Counted from the stretch's first letter, positions 1 through 9,960 are shown. The stretch is 64,000 nt of DNA from Dama dama (GCF_033118175.1 NC_083688.1:331501-395500), one strand, 5' to 3'. The notes: generated by a model from the sequence alone, not told the origin. A program made the numbers and translations.

Positions 1-2522
1 GCTCCGATCTACCCGCCAAGCCCATTCTCGTGCGCCCTCCCGCCGACCGGGTTCCTGCTCTAGGGCCTGCTGGGCCCGCGTGCACCCTGCGTTTCACCCT
101 CTGCGCCGCTCCTCCCTCCCAGGCCCCGCTTTCAGGGGTCTCGGTCTAGGACCCTTTCCCTGGTCCTGCCGCACCTTAGGCCTTTTCCCGCTGACCCCGC
201 CTCGGGGCCCCGGGCCCACCTCCCGCCCCCACCTCCCCCCCCCACCCCGGGCCCGGGCGCACCTCCTGCAGTTTGCAGCCCGTCGGCCGGGTACCCAGGT
301 GGCCCGGATCCCGCGCCCCCCAACTCGGGGTCCCGGGGGCCCTCCCGCGCCCCCAGCCCAGCCCTGGCGCACCTCCTGCAGTTTGCAGTCGCGCAGGCTC
401 AACGTGGCCAGGACGCCGCTGCCGCGCACGTCGGGAATGTCCTGCCACAGCGAGAAGGTGGAGCCCCGCGCGGCGCGCTGCGCCCGGAACGAGCTGCTCG
501 GGGAGAGGTCGGCGCGCGGCGGCCCCGGGCCCTCCTCCGCGCCCTCCGCCTCGTCCGCCGCGCCCTCCTCCTCGCGCTGCTGCCGCCGCAGCTCGCGGGC
601 GCTGGCCACGTCGCTATATTCCTGGTAGAGGACGGCTGGGCGGAGAGCGGAGGCCGTGGGGCGCCCGCCAGCCCCCTGCCCTGGTCCCCGCGGCCCGCCT
701 CGCCTAACCAGCCTTCCCGACGGTTAGAGGAGCGGAACTGGTGACTCGGGTCACTCGCCCACTCATCCCGCGAACCTTGGGCACCTCCTGAATGCTGCCC
801 CTGTGCTGGCCACTCATGGTCCCGGTCTCTCCCTCCCACAGAAGCCCGACCTCTCAGACCCCAGATCCCGGTTTCTCGGTACCCCAAGCTCCCAGCCCCT
901 CCCTCGGCGAACCCCCCACCCCCACCCCCCCACGTACAGTTAAGCAGGAACCGGGACTGGCGCCGCTCGCTGGCGCTCCGGGGCCCTGGCGCCGGCTCCT
1001 CCCGCGCATCCAGCCTGGGAAACGGAGCGTCAGGGCCAGTCACCGCCCCTCCCCGCCTCGAACCCGAGCCCCGCCCCTCCCCGCCTCGAACCCGAGCCCC
1101 GCCCCTCCCCGCCTCGAACCCGAGCCTGGAGTGGGAGTTGATACCTGGGCTCCGGCCAGCTGTCGGGGACCCGGCTCAGGTCAACAGGAGCTGGCGTCGC
1201 CGTGGTGTCCACCCTCATCTCTACACTGCGCGAGTCTCTTCCAGGCGCTTTCCCTGCAGAGGGGCAGAGCTGAGGGAGACCCCCAAGAGCGGTGCTGGGC
1301 ACGGGGGCCCCACACGCATCTCAGGGGTCCAGTGATCCCGCCCCTCATCTGCCTCTTGCGCTGCTGTTAGGGCCTCGGGGCGAGCTGGTACCTTCTAGGG
1401 CGGCTCCGGGGCCTGACCCTGACCCTGGGATCAGTGCCCTGGCTGCTGAATTCCGCCCCAAGCGCAGGGAAGAGTGCAAGCGGGTCATCAGCTCAGAGGC
1501 CGAGAAGCGCCTCCGCTCAGGCCCCTCGAGGCCCCCACGAGCCGGCCCAGGCAACCCCGCCGGCCGGGGCTCCTCTGCACTCAGCGCCTGCTCCGCGGCC
1601 TGACTCGGCTCCAGGAAGACAGCGTGGGCCTCGGGGCCACCAAGGGCCTCTTCTCTCTGGTACACCCGCATCTTGCGCCCTGACAGGGGTGGGGTGAGAG
1701 AGCACAGGCTGGCATCCAGGGGGGTCTCCCTTCCCTGCCACTGCCATGTAACCCTGGGCATCAGAGGGATGTGCCCGAGAGAAAGGCCAATGTTTTTGCC
1801 AGGATCTTTTCCCAGAGTGATGTGGTCAGCCAGAGGGGTGGGGAGAAAGCAAAGTACCTGACTGCTATGGGCAGAAGGCCAGGAAGCCCAGGACACCTGC
1901 TCACTGCGTGTCCCCAGACAAGTTACCTGCCTCCTCTGAGCCCCGACTCCCTTATCCCTAAAATCTACCACTTGTCCTGCCTGTTCGGGGAATCTGGGGG
2001 CTTACTGGTCCCAAAAGAGCCACCCCACCTCTCCCCTATCCTCCCCCCGCCACCACGCCCTCCCCCGGAGTGACTCACAGGCTGACTTCTTCTCTGAGCC
2101 GTGGCTGGCCCGGCGCTGTGGCTGTGGGTGCTGGGGACTCCAGGGTCCCTCCAGGGCTGGGGGCTGGGCACTAGGACAGTGTGGCCAGCTGCCAGCCCTG
2201 CTGGGCCGCATTCCCCCGCTGGTGGAGAGCTCGGGGTCTGCGCCTCCTGGGGGCGGTGGCCATAGCAGCCCCTGGAGGGGAGCAGGGGTCCCCAGAGACC
2301 AGCGGCTGCCAGGTGCCTGCAGCTCCTCTGGAGCCACAGGGAAGAGGTCCAGACACACAGGGCCTGGAGGCTGCAGGATGGGCAGCTCCGCGAAGGACAG
2401 GCTCTCCTGCTGGCACACGGCCACTGGGTGGTGGGCAGTGCCAGGAGGCCCAGCCAGATGGGGCTGGAGGGCAGCAGGTGGCCCACAGTCCATTCCTCCT
2501 TTGCTCCGCCACCCACCAAGGC
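1..2522 (-). CDS. ARHGEF19: ARHGEF19 (WGEF), RhoA guanine-nucleotide exchange factor, 5' coding part (gene runs off the left edge)
   Basis: ARHGEF19 is a Dbl-family exchange factor (DH-PH-SH3) that activates RhoA and acts in Wnt/planar-cell-polarity signalling at the cell cortex. Five coding exons on the minus strand (2493-2079, 1679-1392, 1253-1145, 1014-938, 635-373) all have GT-AG borders. Their phases fit together (415+288+109+77+263 = 1152 nt = 384 codons). The encoded N-terminal half is the family's proline/serine-rich regulatory region; recognisable stretches are MDCGPPAALQPHLAGPPG, ERRRFSASELMTRLHSSLRL, ERRQSRFLLN, YQEYSDVASARELRRQQREE and FSLWQDIPDVRGSGVLATLS. It stops at CKLQE, just before the DH domain. 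The start ATG at 2493 has G at -3 and +4. DH, PH and SH3 exons lie beyond position 1. A non-coding first exon is expected further right but was not identified. Family assignment is firm; function is known from orthologues. Confidence 0.95.
257..388. repeat. Imperfect ~110-bp duplication spanning the ARHGEF19 coding exon 5 donor
   Basis: The 22-bp sequence GCGCACCTCCTGCAGTTTGC plus AG occurs at 257-278 and again at 367-388, 110 bp apart. GC-rich sequence to the left of each copy is also similar. The right-hand copy is the real exon end with its donor (GT at 372-371); the left-hand copy recreates the same donor context (GT at 262-261) inside the intron. Confidence 0.8.
373..635 (-). CDS. ARHGEF19: ARHGEF19 coding exon 5 (last one in the window)
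   Basis: Acceptor CGCCCAG, 263 nt, and donor CTGCAGGAG|GTGCGCC at a complete codon. It encodes YQEYSDVASARELRRQQREE, an acidic Glu/Ala/Gly stretch, and FSLWQDIPDVRGSGVL up to CKLQE. The next exon should begin the DH domain and is not present in 1-372. Confidence 0.94.
938..1014 (-). CDS. ARHGEF19: ARHGEF19 coding exon 4
   Basis: This 77-nt exon has acceptor TTCCCAG and donor AACT|GTACGT. It encodes LDAREEPAPGPRSASERRQSRFLLN. The upstream intron (1015-1144) is only 130 bp and is two-thirds tandem repeat. Confidence 0.9.
1044..1127. repeat. 28-bp tandem repeat, three copies, inside a 130-bp ARHGEF19 intron
   Basis: Three nearly perfect copies of a C-rich 28-mer (beginning CGCCCCTCCCCGCCTCGAAC) occupy 1044-1071, 1072-1099 and 1100-1127. 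They fill 84 of the 130 bp between exons 1145-1253 and 938-1014. Confidence 0.92.
1145..1253 (-). CDS. ARHGEF19: ARHGEF19 coding exon 3
   Basis: Acceptor CTGCAG, donor GCCCAG|GTATCA, length 109 nt, phase 1 in and phase 2 out. It encodes the poorly conserved linker around RSVEMRVDTTATPAPVDLSR. The call rests on phase continuity with both neighbours and the short RSVEM match. Confidence 0.85.
1392..1679 (-). CDS. ARHGEF19: ARHGEF19 coding exon 2
   Basis: The acceptor CTGTCAG precedes GGCGCAAGATG and completes the split Trp codon, giving WRKMRVYQREE. The donor is GAAG|GTACCAG. The exon contains the conserved ERRRFSASELMTRLHSSLRL stretch. Confidence 0.92.
2079..2522 (-). CDS. ARHGEF19: ARHGEF19 exon 2 (first coding exon)
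   Basis: Coding part is 2493-2079 (415 nt, ends in phase 1); the ATG is at 2491-2493. A CAG acceptor at 2523-2525 would start the exon at 2522, giving a 29-nt 5' UTR segment. The donor reads GCCT|GTGAGTCA. It encodes the N-terminal 138 residues, ending ASHGSEKKSA before a split Trp codon. Confidence 0.9.
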
Positions 2523-2649
2523 CTGCGGGGAGAAGGCATCAGAGCAAGGCATAGGACAGCAGTGGCCAGTAAGCACCATGTCCTGGAGGCCTGGACGAAG
2601 TCTCATGTACACACATCTGTACAAGCATACTCACACACTTGACTATATA

Positions 2650-3010
2650 GTAATAGCTAATGCTTACTTGGCACTTACTTAATGACAGGTCAAGTACTTT
2701 ACACATAGGAGTTCATTTAATCCTCTGAAGCCCCAACAACCCAGAGTTGATGCTTTTTTTTTTTTTCTTTTAGTTGTGGTTCGTAGGTTCAAGTTGACAC
2801 ACAGCATGAGGGATCTTAGTTCTCTGACCAGAGATCGAACCCAAGTTCCCTGCGTTGGATGGCAGATTCTTGACCACTGGACCACCAGGGAAGTCCCCTG
2901 ATCTGATACTGTCATTAGCCCCACTTTATAGGTGAGGAAAGTGAGGCAGACAGGTTATCTGGTAAACAGTGGGGCCTGGATTCAAACCCAGGCAGTCTAG
3001 CTCTGAGTCT
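2650..3010 (+). repeat. MIR SINE split by a younger CHR-type SINE
   Basis: MIR-like sequence occupies 2650-2753 (lead into TTCATTTAATCCTC) and continues at 2898-3010 (CCCACTTTATAGGTGAGGAA and the downstream CCTGGATTCAAACCCAGGC). The interruption is a minus-strand tRNA SINE. Confidence 0.75.
2754..2897 (-). mobile_element. CHR-type tRNA-derived SINE (cetartiodactyl)
   Basis: Read on the minus strand it starts GGGACTTCCCTGGTGGTCCA, continues with a B-box-like segment and GGGAACTTGGGTTCGATCTC, and ends in an A-rich tail (T-run at 2754-2767 on plus). It lies inside a MIR. Confidence 0.8.
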
Positions 3011-3049
3011 GTGCCTTTAAGCACCTTGTACATTTCCTAACTCTGACAT

Positions 3050-3345
3050 GTGATCAGACATACAGACACATACACTGTCACACAGACCCACGTCTGTTCC
3101 ATGTACATCCACACGTATTTTCTTCCAGCTGCAGACACTGACATACGTACTTTCACAGATACACTCCAACATTTCAAATTCACAGGTTCACACATTCACA
3201 CACACTTTTTTTATACAAGTACATATATTCACTCACTTTCACAAACACACGCTGAGCCATCAGATATTTACATATCTGCTCAAGTTTTCTCACATTCCTG
3301 TTCCATTCACACTCAAAACACCATGATGCAAATACAAACACACAG
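3050..3345. repeat. CA/ACACA-rich low-complexity stretch
   Basis: Irregular ACACA/CACAC-rich sequence with no clean unit. No gene is supported here. Confidence 0.5.
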
Positions 3346-4680
3346 GCCCAGAAGTCCTGGTTGGTGTTACCCAACCTCCCTTCCTGTGCCCAGAGTTGCA
3401 GGCTTCAGTACTGAGTGGTGCCCACACCCATGCCAAGCTGGCTGGGAGGGTCACAGATTGACAGGCGGGCCACCACCCAGGACAGGCTGGGCCCTCCCAG
3501 GAGAAGGGAAGGAAAGAGCCCCAGCCCCCCAGCTTGGGGTGAGAGAGGGGACCCCATCTCCCAGCCCCAGGAACAGGACAAGCTGAGTGGGTCCTCTCGG
3601 GCAGGAAGTCATCCCCAGTGAGGCTGCCGGAGCCTCAGGACAGGCCTACCAGTCAGCGGGTCTGAGTCCCCAGCCCTGGCCCCCGGCCCCTCTCACTGCA
3701 TCCCCTCACCTCTCCACCAAGGCCCGCCGCGGATGGTGTTTGGCTGCTCCGGCAGGGGAAGCCCTCTCTCTGCCCAGCTGGCTTGGGGAGATCCCACCCA
3801 GACAAAGAGTTTGATTCATCAAGCCCTGTGGTGAGGCAGGCGGGTAGGGAGGGAGGGAACAGGGAGCAGGCTGGGCGGGGGCCTCCCAGGGCCTGGCCTC
3901 ACTGTGGGCAGGCTGGGCAGCGAGGACACCCCCCTGCCCAGAGGCCCGCTCAGGCCAAAGGGGCAGCGCCCTCCTGGCAGGGCCGGGAGACTCAGGAAAC
4001 AGAGCCGGAGAGACCAAGGGGCTGAGGCTGGAGGACGGGGATGCTTTAGAGAGCGACCCAGAAACCGAGACCCCAGAGCACTCCAGACCAGAAAACCACA
4101 GATGCTGAGACATTCAGGGGCCCAGAGATGGAGACGGAGAGACAGAGACACTGAGCGTTTCAGACAGACCAGATTCTCAGAGACAGATGTGAAGCCCAGG
4201 AAAACCAGAGGAGACGGGTGGGCAAATGCTTCGTGCCCTGTGGGATTGCCAGTCTCACGGGGAAGCCAAAACAAAAACAGTGGCAATCCAGGTTGCAAAG
4301 AACCAGCCCAGAGGAGCTGCCAGCAGAGGGCTGGGCTCACCTCGACCCGGGCATCCCCGGAAGGCGTCCTGAAGGAAGTGATAGCAAACTGTCCTGATTG
4401 AAATACCCAGGGGTCCAATACACAGAAAGAGGGAGAAAGCTTTGGCATGAAAGCAACAGTGACAGTGTCAGTGAGCCTGGGGGCGGGGGGCGGGGGAGGG
4501 AAGAAGGGGAAGGACCGTCGGGGGCTGCTGGTCTGTGCCCAGCCCCTCCTGAGCACAGGGTGGGGCTGCTCCTGAGGACCACGTACTTCTCAGGCCCTCC
4601 CCACAGGCAGCAAGTCTGTCCGTTTCCTCGTCTGGGGAACAGCATAGTCAAGCTTCAAAATGCTGATAGGAGAATTAAGA
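3346..4680. other. Unique non-coding stretch, probably ARHGEF19 5' intron or flank
   Basis: I see no convincing exon or young repeat. It is moderately GC-rich and could hide the ARHGEF19 non-coding first exon, but nothing in the sequence fixes one. Confidence 0.3.
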
Positions 4681-4926
4681 GGACTTCCCTGGTGCCGCAG
4701 GGGTTAAGAATCCACCCTCCACTGCAGAAGATGCAAGTCTGATCCCTGATTGGGAAACTAAGACCCCACGGGCCTGGGGCAAGGGGGACTACAGCCCGTG
4801 CGCCTCATAGAGCGCCTACCTGCTCCTCACTCGCCACAGCCGGAGAGAAGCCCGCAGGCGGCAAAGGAAGACGCCACACGTGGCAACTAAGACCCAATGC
4901 AGCCAAAAATAAATAAAGATTAAAAA
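4681..4926 (+). mobile_element. CHR-type SINE, long form
   Basis: It starts GGACTTCCCTGGTGCCGCAG, runs through CCACACGTGGCAACTAAGAC and ends AAATAAATAAAGATTAAAAA, the usual tail of this family. Confidence 0.8.
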
Positions 4927-4939
4927 CGTAAGAATAATG

Positions 4940-4995
4940 CAAGGGGACTTCCCTGGGAACTAAGATCCTGCATGTTGCATGGTGTGGCCAAAGAA
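4940..4995 (+). mobile_element. Internally deleted CHR SINE with target-site duplication
   Basis: Only the first bases (GGGGACTTCCCTGG) and the last third (GGAACTAAGATCCTGCATG...GGCCAAAGAAA) remain. The element is flanked by AAGAATAATG at 4930-4939 and 4996-5005. Confidence 0.75.
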
Positions 4996-5412
4996 AAGAA
5001 TAATGTATGTAAAGCACCTCGCACACACTGGGAGCTTTGCAGTTGATCGTCATTCTTCTGAGTACTTTTAGTCTTTCTCCAGTCACAAGGATGGCTTGGG
5101 CCATTACACAGTTAGGAAAACTGAGGCAGTGATGTTAAGACACATCCTGTTTTGTAGGAGCATGTGGCAGGAGACATGGGACCATTGCCCACCGGACAGG
5201 TCTCTTTTCCTGCTGGAATCAGAAGTCCCACTTGCTTCTGTTGGCACGCCTGTGCAGGAACACATGTGTGCTTCTGCTCTCTTACATTCTGGGAAGGTCT
5301 CTCCACTTGGGTTCTGGAAGCCCCTGGAGGGCTGAGAGGAACCCCCCTCCCCATGTCAGCTGCAGGGATAAATGAGCAAAACATGGAACCTTGGGGGCAG
5401 GAGCATCTCATA

Positions 5413-5538
5413 TTTTTAAAAAATTTTTTTTGGCCACACTACACAGCATGTGGGATCTTAGTTCACCAACCATGGATCGAACCTGTGCCCCCTGCAGTGG
5501 AAGCGCTGAGTCCTACCCACTGGGCCACCAGGGAATCC
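5413..5538 (-). mobile_element. CHR-type SINE
   Basis: On plus it reads T-rich, then GGCCACACTACACAGCATGT, then GGGATCTTAGTTCACC, ending CCACTGGGCCACCAGGGAA. This is the reverse complement of the family's head. Confidence 0.8.
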
Positions 5539-7020
5539 CAAGGAGCACCCCCCACTAAAGCCTCAGAGGAGGAGGCTGGGTAAATGGAGGGAGACGTGCA
5601 AGGCTTTGTGGAGGAGACAAGGCTGGAGGCAGGTCCTTGGGCAGGAGGTCAGGGGTGGGTTAGCCTCCGTCTCTGCCCAGGCCAAGGGAGGAACAATGAG
5701 AGTGACTATCCAGCCAGGGCACCAGGCCTGTGGCCTTCCGTGGATGTGGTCCACTCAACCTCAGTGCTAGCGTGCTTACAGCTTATCTCTGCCAGATCCA
5801 AAAAAACTCTCAGGAAGAGGCGGGTCCCAGGTAACAGGGACATTACCTGCTCACGACCTGATCACAGGGTGCTCTGTGCCCACCGGGCAAGGGAGCCCAC
5901 GGCGGCGAGTCCCTGCCAACACTCACAGCCCCGCGCTGACTCTGACCAGCTGTGTGACTTTAGACGAGTCAAGCCTGGGCCTGGGCCTGAGTGTCCCCGT
6001 CTGCAGAGTAGCTCTGGAACTGTCCCCAGGGCTGCAGTACTCATATTGCCCCCAGTAAAACTTAACTCACAACTCTCAGGTTGTGCTTTTTTTTTTTAAG
6101 TCGACAGAGAGTCCCATCCAGGGGGTACTCATCACATGGACAGTGGACCCACTCCTCAAGGCTGGCAGGGCGGGCCCCTAGACACTGGTATGGTCCGGAG
6201 AAAGCATCTCTGACCTCCTATGCCCAGCTTTTCCCTGCCCCCTCCAAGGTGCCCCTCGCCCTGCTGCCCGAGGAGTAGGGCCCTGCAGGGCCCCTCTTCT
6301 TCTCAATGCAGGGAGCCAAGTGGGAGGTCATGGCTGGAAAGGAGGCTCAGGCCGCACAGGCTGTGGAAGCCCAAGAGGCCATAAGCGTGTGGGGGCCAGG
6401 ATCAGAGGCCTGAGAGGCTGCACAAAGGACTTACTCGGGAAGACTGGTGGGAGGAGGATGGGGCTGCTGGCAGCCAGGGGGCCCTACCTCAACCAGGGAG
6501 CTCCGTCCAGCCTCCAGCACGGTCCCGGGCTCCAGGCTGCCCTGGGGGCTCTGGGGTTGCAGCCAGGTCCTCAGGGGGCGATGTCAGCATGGCCCCTGAG
6601 CCAGGCGAGGCAAGCTCCTGGGTATTGTGTGGGGCAGGGAGAGGGGAGGCGAGGGTGGAGGGAACCTCGCAGGCAGGCAGGCGGCTGTCTCAACGTGTCT
6701 GCTCCCCGCCCCCCTTCCCCAGAACCGGTTTGGCCAGTCTGAGGTACAAGAGGTGGGCTGGAACAATGGGAGTCCTATGCCCAGGAGAGGCTCTGAAAGG
6801 ACCCCAGACTGACATCCTAAAGATGGGGGAGGCACTGCTTTCCCTCCCAGGAGACAGGTCACCCTTCTGCTGCAGCTTCCCAAGTGTGAGACGTGCTCAG
6901 GGGACTTCTTGGGGCTGGGGAACATCTCCGAGAATGATGAGCCTTGGACTAGTCAGGGACCCTGAGGACTCTGCAGGGTGTTGATCCTCGCTGAGCCAGG
7001 CAACAGCATCTATAACGGGG

Positions 7021-7311
7021 TTTTCTGGTGGCTCAGGTGGTAAAGAATTCACCTGATTCCTGGGTCGGGAAGATCCCCTGGAGAAGAGATAGGCTGCCCA
7101 CTCCAGTATTCTTGGGCTTCCCTGGTGGCTCAGCTGGCAAAGACTGACTGCAATGCAGGAGACCTGGGTTGGATCTCTGGTTTGGGAAGATCCCCTGGAG
7201 AAGGGAACAGCTACCCACTCCAGTATTCTGGCCTGGAGAATCCCATGGCCTGTATAGTCCATGAGTCGCAAAGAGTCGGACACGACTGAGTGACTTGCAC
7301 TTTCACTTTTC
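7021..7311 (+). mobile_element. Bov-tA SINE dimer with 12-bp target-site duplication
   Basis: There are two tRNA-Glu-derived heads in tandem (GGTGGCTCAGGTGGTAAAG at about 7026 and CCTGGTGGCTCAGCTGGCAA at about 7122) but one tail ending at the BovA CGGACACGACTGAGTGACTT. ACAGCATCTATA flanks it at 7003-7014 and 7312-7323. Confidence 0.88.
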
Positions 7312-7337
7312 ACAGCATCTATACAGGGAACACTGAT

Positions 7338-7412
7338 GTCTATGGCTGTGTAGTCCATGGGGTCACAGAGGGCCGGACATGACTGAGCGACTTTCACTTC
7401 ACTTCACTTCGT
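7338..7412 (+). mobile_element. BovA/Bov-tA tail fragment
   Basis: TAGTCCATGGGGTCACAGAG and CATGACTGAGCGACTTTCAC form a 5'-truncated BovA tail ending in (TTCAC)n. Confidence 0.75.
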
Positions 7413-7429
7413 TTAATATGAGTGTATAC

Positions 7430-7770
7430 AAGTACTGGTGCTCCTGTGCTAGTAACTCTTATTATACACTAATGTGCCAGGCACTGTTCTGAGCACTTCA
7501 CATACTAAATATTCATTTAATCTCCACCACAACCCCATGAGACAGATGCTGTAACTGCTCCCACTTACAAGTTGAGGACATGAGACTTGCACAGGTTAAG
7601 TACATTATCCCATTTAAATCTCTCATCAGCTCTATAAAGTCCCTATCTTACAGATGATGAAATTACACTTGCCAAAGGTCACACAGCAAATAAAAGTCAG
7701 AATTAATGTTCAAACCCAGGTCTGTGACTCCACTACCAATCCGTGCCCTCAACAACTGCCTGGCACTGCC
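7430..7770 (+). repeat. MIR-family SINE copies
   Basis: GCCAGGCACTGTTCTGAGC, ATTCATTTAATCTCCACC and CCAAAGGTCACACAGCAAAT are diagnostic MIR segments. They appear to come from two adjacent or duplicated copies. Confidence 0.7.
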
Positions 7771-8439
7771 TCTCCAGACTTTGGGGAGGGTCTGGTGGAA
7801 AGTGTGTGAAAGTCCACTGGGAGGTGTCTCAGCTGACCTAACTAAACCTTTTTTTTATTATTGACGTACTAAAGGCCCTGATGAGCACAGGGCCTTTTGA
7901 AGTCCACTCCCAGATCCTATGAGTTCTCCCTTGCCAACTGGTAACCATTCAGTTGGAGAGGTTAGGTCCCTTCACTCCTTCATATCCGCCTTGGCACCCA
8001 GATCATCAGGAGGTAATGAGGAGACACTGCACAGAGTGGGTGCAGAGGTGGCACTGTGGGGCGTAGAGAGATTTATTGTCAGCGTTGCTCAAGGGGCAGG
8101 AGACTGGGAACATGCAGAGGGAGGCAATGCAGGGCTAAGGGTTTTCAGAGAACCCTAGCCCTCTCACCCCAACTCCTGGGCCGACCTTGGGGCCACTGGC
8201 CAAGGTACCGTAGCCTTGACTCCTAGCTGGAAGCAGAGGCTCCCCAAAGGAGGGAGGATCCTGGGGGAATTAGGGTCCTGGAAAGGAAGTCTCGCTTCTC
8301 TGGACCCTGCGTCCTGAGCTCCAGGGACAGCGCCTCCTGCTGCAGCGGACAGAAAGCAAGGATGTGTCAGGCCGAAGTGGAGGACACTCCAGAGCAGAAG
8401 GGGCTCTGATGGACTTGACACAAAAGGAGGGGCGCGGCG

Positions 8440-8600
8440 CAGGTGGGTTCGGTGATGGGCGGGGCCCGGCGGAGATGAGCGAGCCAGCGGCCAATCCTCC
8501 CTCTGGGCCAAACTAGGGGGCGGGGCCAGAACGCTGACCTTGGGCCTTGGGTGGGCAGAGGGGCGTGGTCAGGGGCGGAGCCAGGGCCCGCCGGCTGCAC
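8440..8600. promoter_or_regulatory. GC-box/CCAAT-containing promoter-like patch
   Basis: GGCGGGGC boxes and CGGCCAATCCTC (a CCAAT box) lie together within about 160 bp, directly below an anoctamin-like exon relic. It could be the promoter of the ARHGEF19 non-coding first exon or of the relic gene. There is no transcript evidence. Confidence 0.3.
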
Positions 8601-8710
8601 TGACCCAAGCAGCGCCTCCGCGTTGTTCGCCAGAGCCTGCTTGGCCAGGTCGCGCCTTACCTAGGTAGCCAGGGCGGCTGGCAGGTCGAGCACGAGCCAG
8701 GGATGAGGGG
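8601..8710 (-). pseudogene. ANO7-like exon relic, C-terminal (contains a stop)
   Basis: Acceptor CTCCCCAG and donor TCA|GTGCAG. Translation in the homologous frame gives LVLDLPAALAT, then a TAG stop, then VRRDLAKQALANNAEALLGS. The second part matches the anoctamin-7 C-terminal LAKQAL motif region closely. Confidence 0.75.
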
Positions 8711-8739
8711 CTGGGGAGAAGGGAGCGGTGAAAGAGAAC

Positions 8740-9060
8740 GATGGCTTTAGCGATCTTACTCTGCCAAGTGCTTACTAAGTGCAAGGCACTTCGTTGTTCA
8801 GTCGCTCAGTCGTGTCCCACTCTTTGCGGCCCAGCAAGCCAGGCTTCCTGTTCATCACCAACTCCCGGAGTTTGCTCAAACTCATGTCCATTGAGTCGGT
8901 GCTGCAAGGCACTATTCTGAGGGGTTCCGGGTATTCATTCAATTAATCCTCACAACTCTAGGGAGTGAGTAAATTACTTCTGTTTCACCTGTAAAAAAGC
9001 CAAAGCATAAAGAGGTTGTCATTTGCCCAAAGACACAGAGGTACAGTTCGAACTCCTACA
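8740..9060 (+). repeat. MIR SINE interrupted by a BovB 3' fragment
   Basis: AAGTGCTTACTAAGTGC begins the MIR; it resumes after the insertion with GGTATTCATTCAATTAATCC and ends GCCCAAAGACACAGAGGTAC. Confidence 0.7.
8793..8903 (-). mobile_element. BovB 3'-end fragment with TSD
   Basis: Plus strand reads TTGTTCAGTCGCTCAGTCGT ... CTCATGTCCATTGAGTCGGT, the reverse complement of the BovB 3' end. GCAAGGCACT flanks it at 8781-8790 and 8904-8913. Confidence 0.85.
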
Positions 9061-9328
9061 CTAAGAACCTGTTAGAATCAGAGCTAGAGAAAGAGGATCT
9101 TGAGCAAAGCTAGGAGTTCCAGGACTGTGGCCAAGAGGTACTAGTATTAGTCATGACATTAATTAATGCATAGAGCACCTGCTGTGTTGGGGGCGTGCTT
9201 ACCACTCTGTCTTCATAGCGACCCCATGAAGTAGATCCTGTTCTATAATATACCCCATTTACTGCCAGTCGGCGGCACAGCCTTAACTGGGACTCTGGTC
9301 TGTCCAGCGCCCAGAGGGCTTAGCTTAC

Positions 9329-9424
9329 CTCGAAGGCGATGATGAAGACCAGACGCACAGCCAGCGGCTTCCCGCAGACGAGGGTGAGATTCCTCTTCGC
9401 GTCGCAAAAGCCCTTGTACCTGGG
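9329..9424 (-). pseudogene. ANO7-like exon relic, PRYKGF...IIAFE
   Basis: Acceptor CCTTCGCAG, 96 nt (32 open codons), donor GAG|GTAAGC. It encodes PRYKGFCDAKRNLTL, then VCGKPLAVRLVFIIAFE. This aligns with the conserved anoctamin segment that follows the large extracellular loop and enters the last membrane span. It is the best preserved segment of the relic. Confidence 0.8.
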
Positions 9425-9574
9425 CTGCGAAGGGCGCGCGGTCCCGCGAGGCCCTCGGCCCCACGATCGGCACTTCCACCCTCCCCACCCTGGAGGCTGG
9501 CCCTGCCAGGTTAGCAGTACCCTCAGCCGGCTCTGCCCTCTAGTCCGCCCCCGGGACTCAGCTTCCTGCGCTCC

Positions 9575-9960
9575 CAATTAGGCCCCGCCCCGCCCCGCCC
9601 ACAAGCTCACTGCCCCGCCCCCAGGCCGGACCAGAGGCCCCATAGAACCATGACCACGCCCCTCCAGGGGGCCCCGCCCCTCTGAACCCCTCCCCTCCCC
9701 GCGGGCCCCGCCCCCTCCACCCCGCTCCCAGGCCGGGCCGGAGGGTCCCCAGACTCCGGGCCCCGCCCCTCCCCGCTCCGCCCCTTCCCGCGGGCCCCGC
9801 CCTCCGCCCCTCCCCGCTCCGCGCTCCGAGCCCTCCCGGCGGACCCGCCCCGCCCCAGGGCCCCGGCCCCTCTGTGCTCCGCCCCTCCCGGCCGCCTCTC
9901 CCACCCGCGGGACTCGCGGTTGCCCGGGGTGAGGTAAGCCGGAGGTGCGGGCTCCCGCGT
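9575..9960. promoter_or_regulatory. GC-box-rich CpG-island-like block
   Basis: At least ten CCCCGCCC/CCGCCCCT boxes occur within about 380 bp, in loosely repeated units (GGGCCCCGCCCCTCC and variants). The block lies between two anoctamin-like relic exons. It may be a degenerate GC minisatellite, or a live CpG-island promoter (ARHGEF19 first exon is one candidate). Confidence 0.45.

Noticed and set aside
80..628. Open frames on the plus strand at the left edge
   Set aside because: Antisense to ARHGEF19 coding exon 5 and its GC-rich intron.
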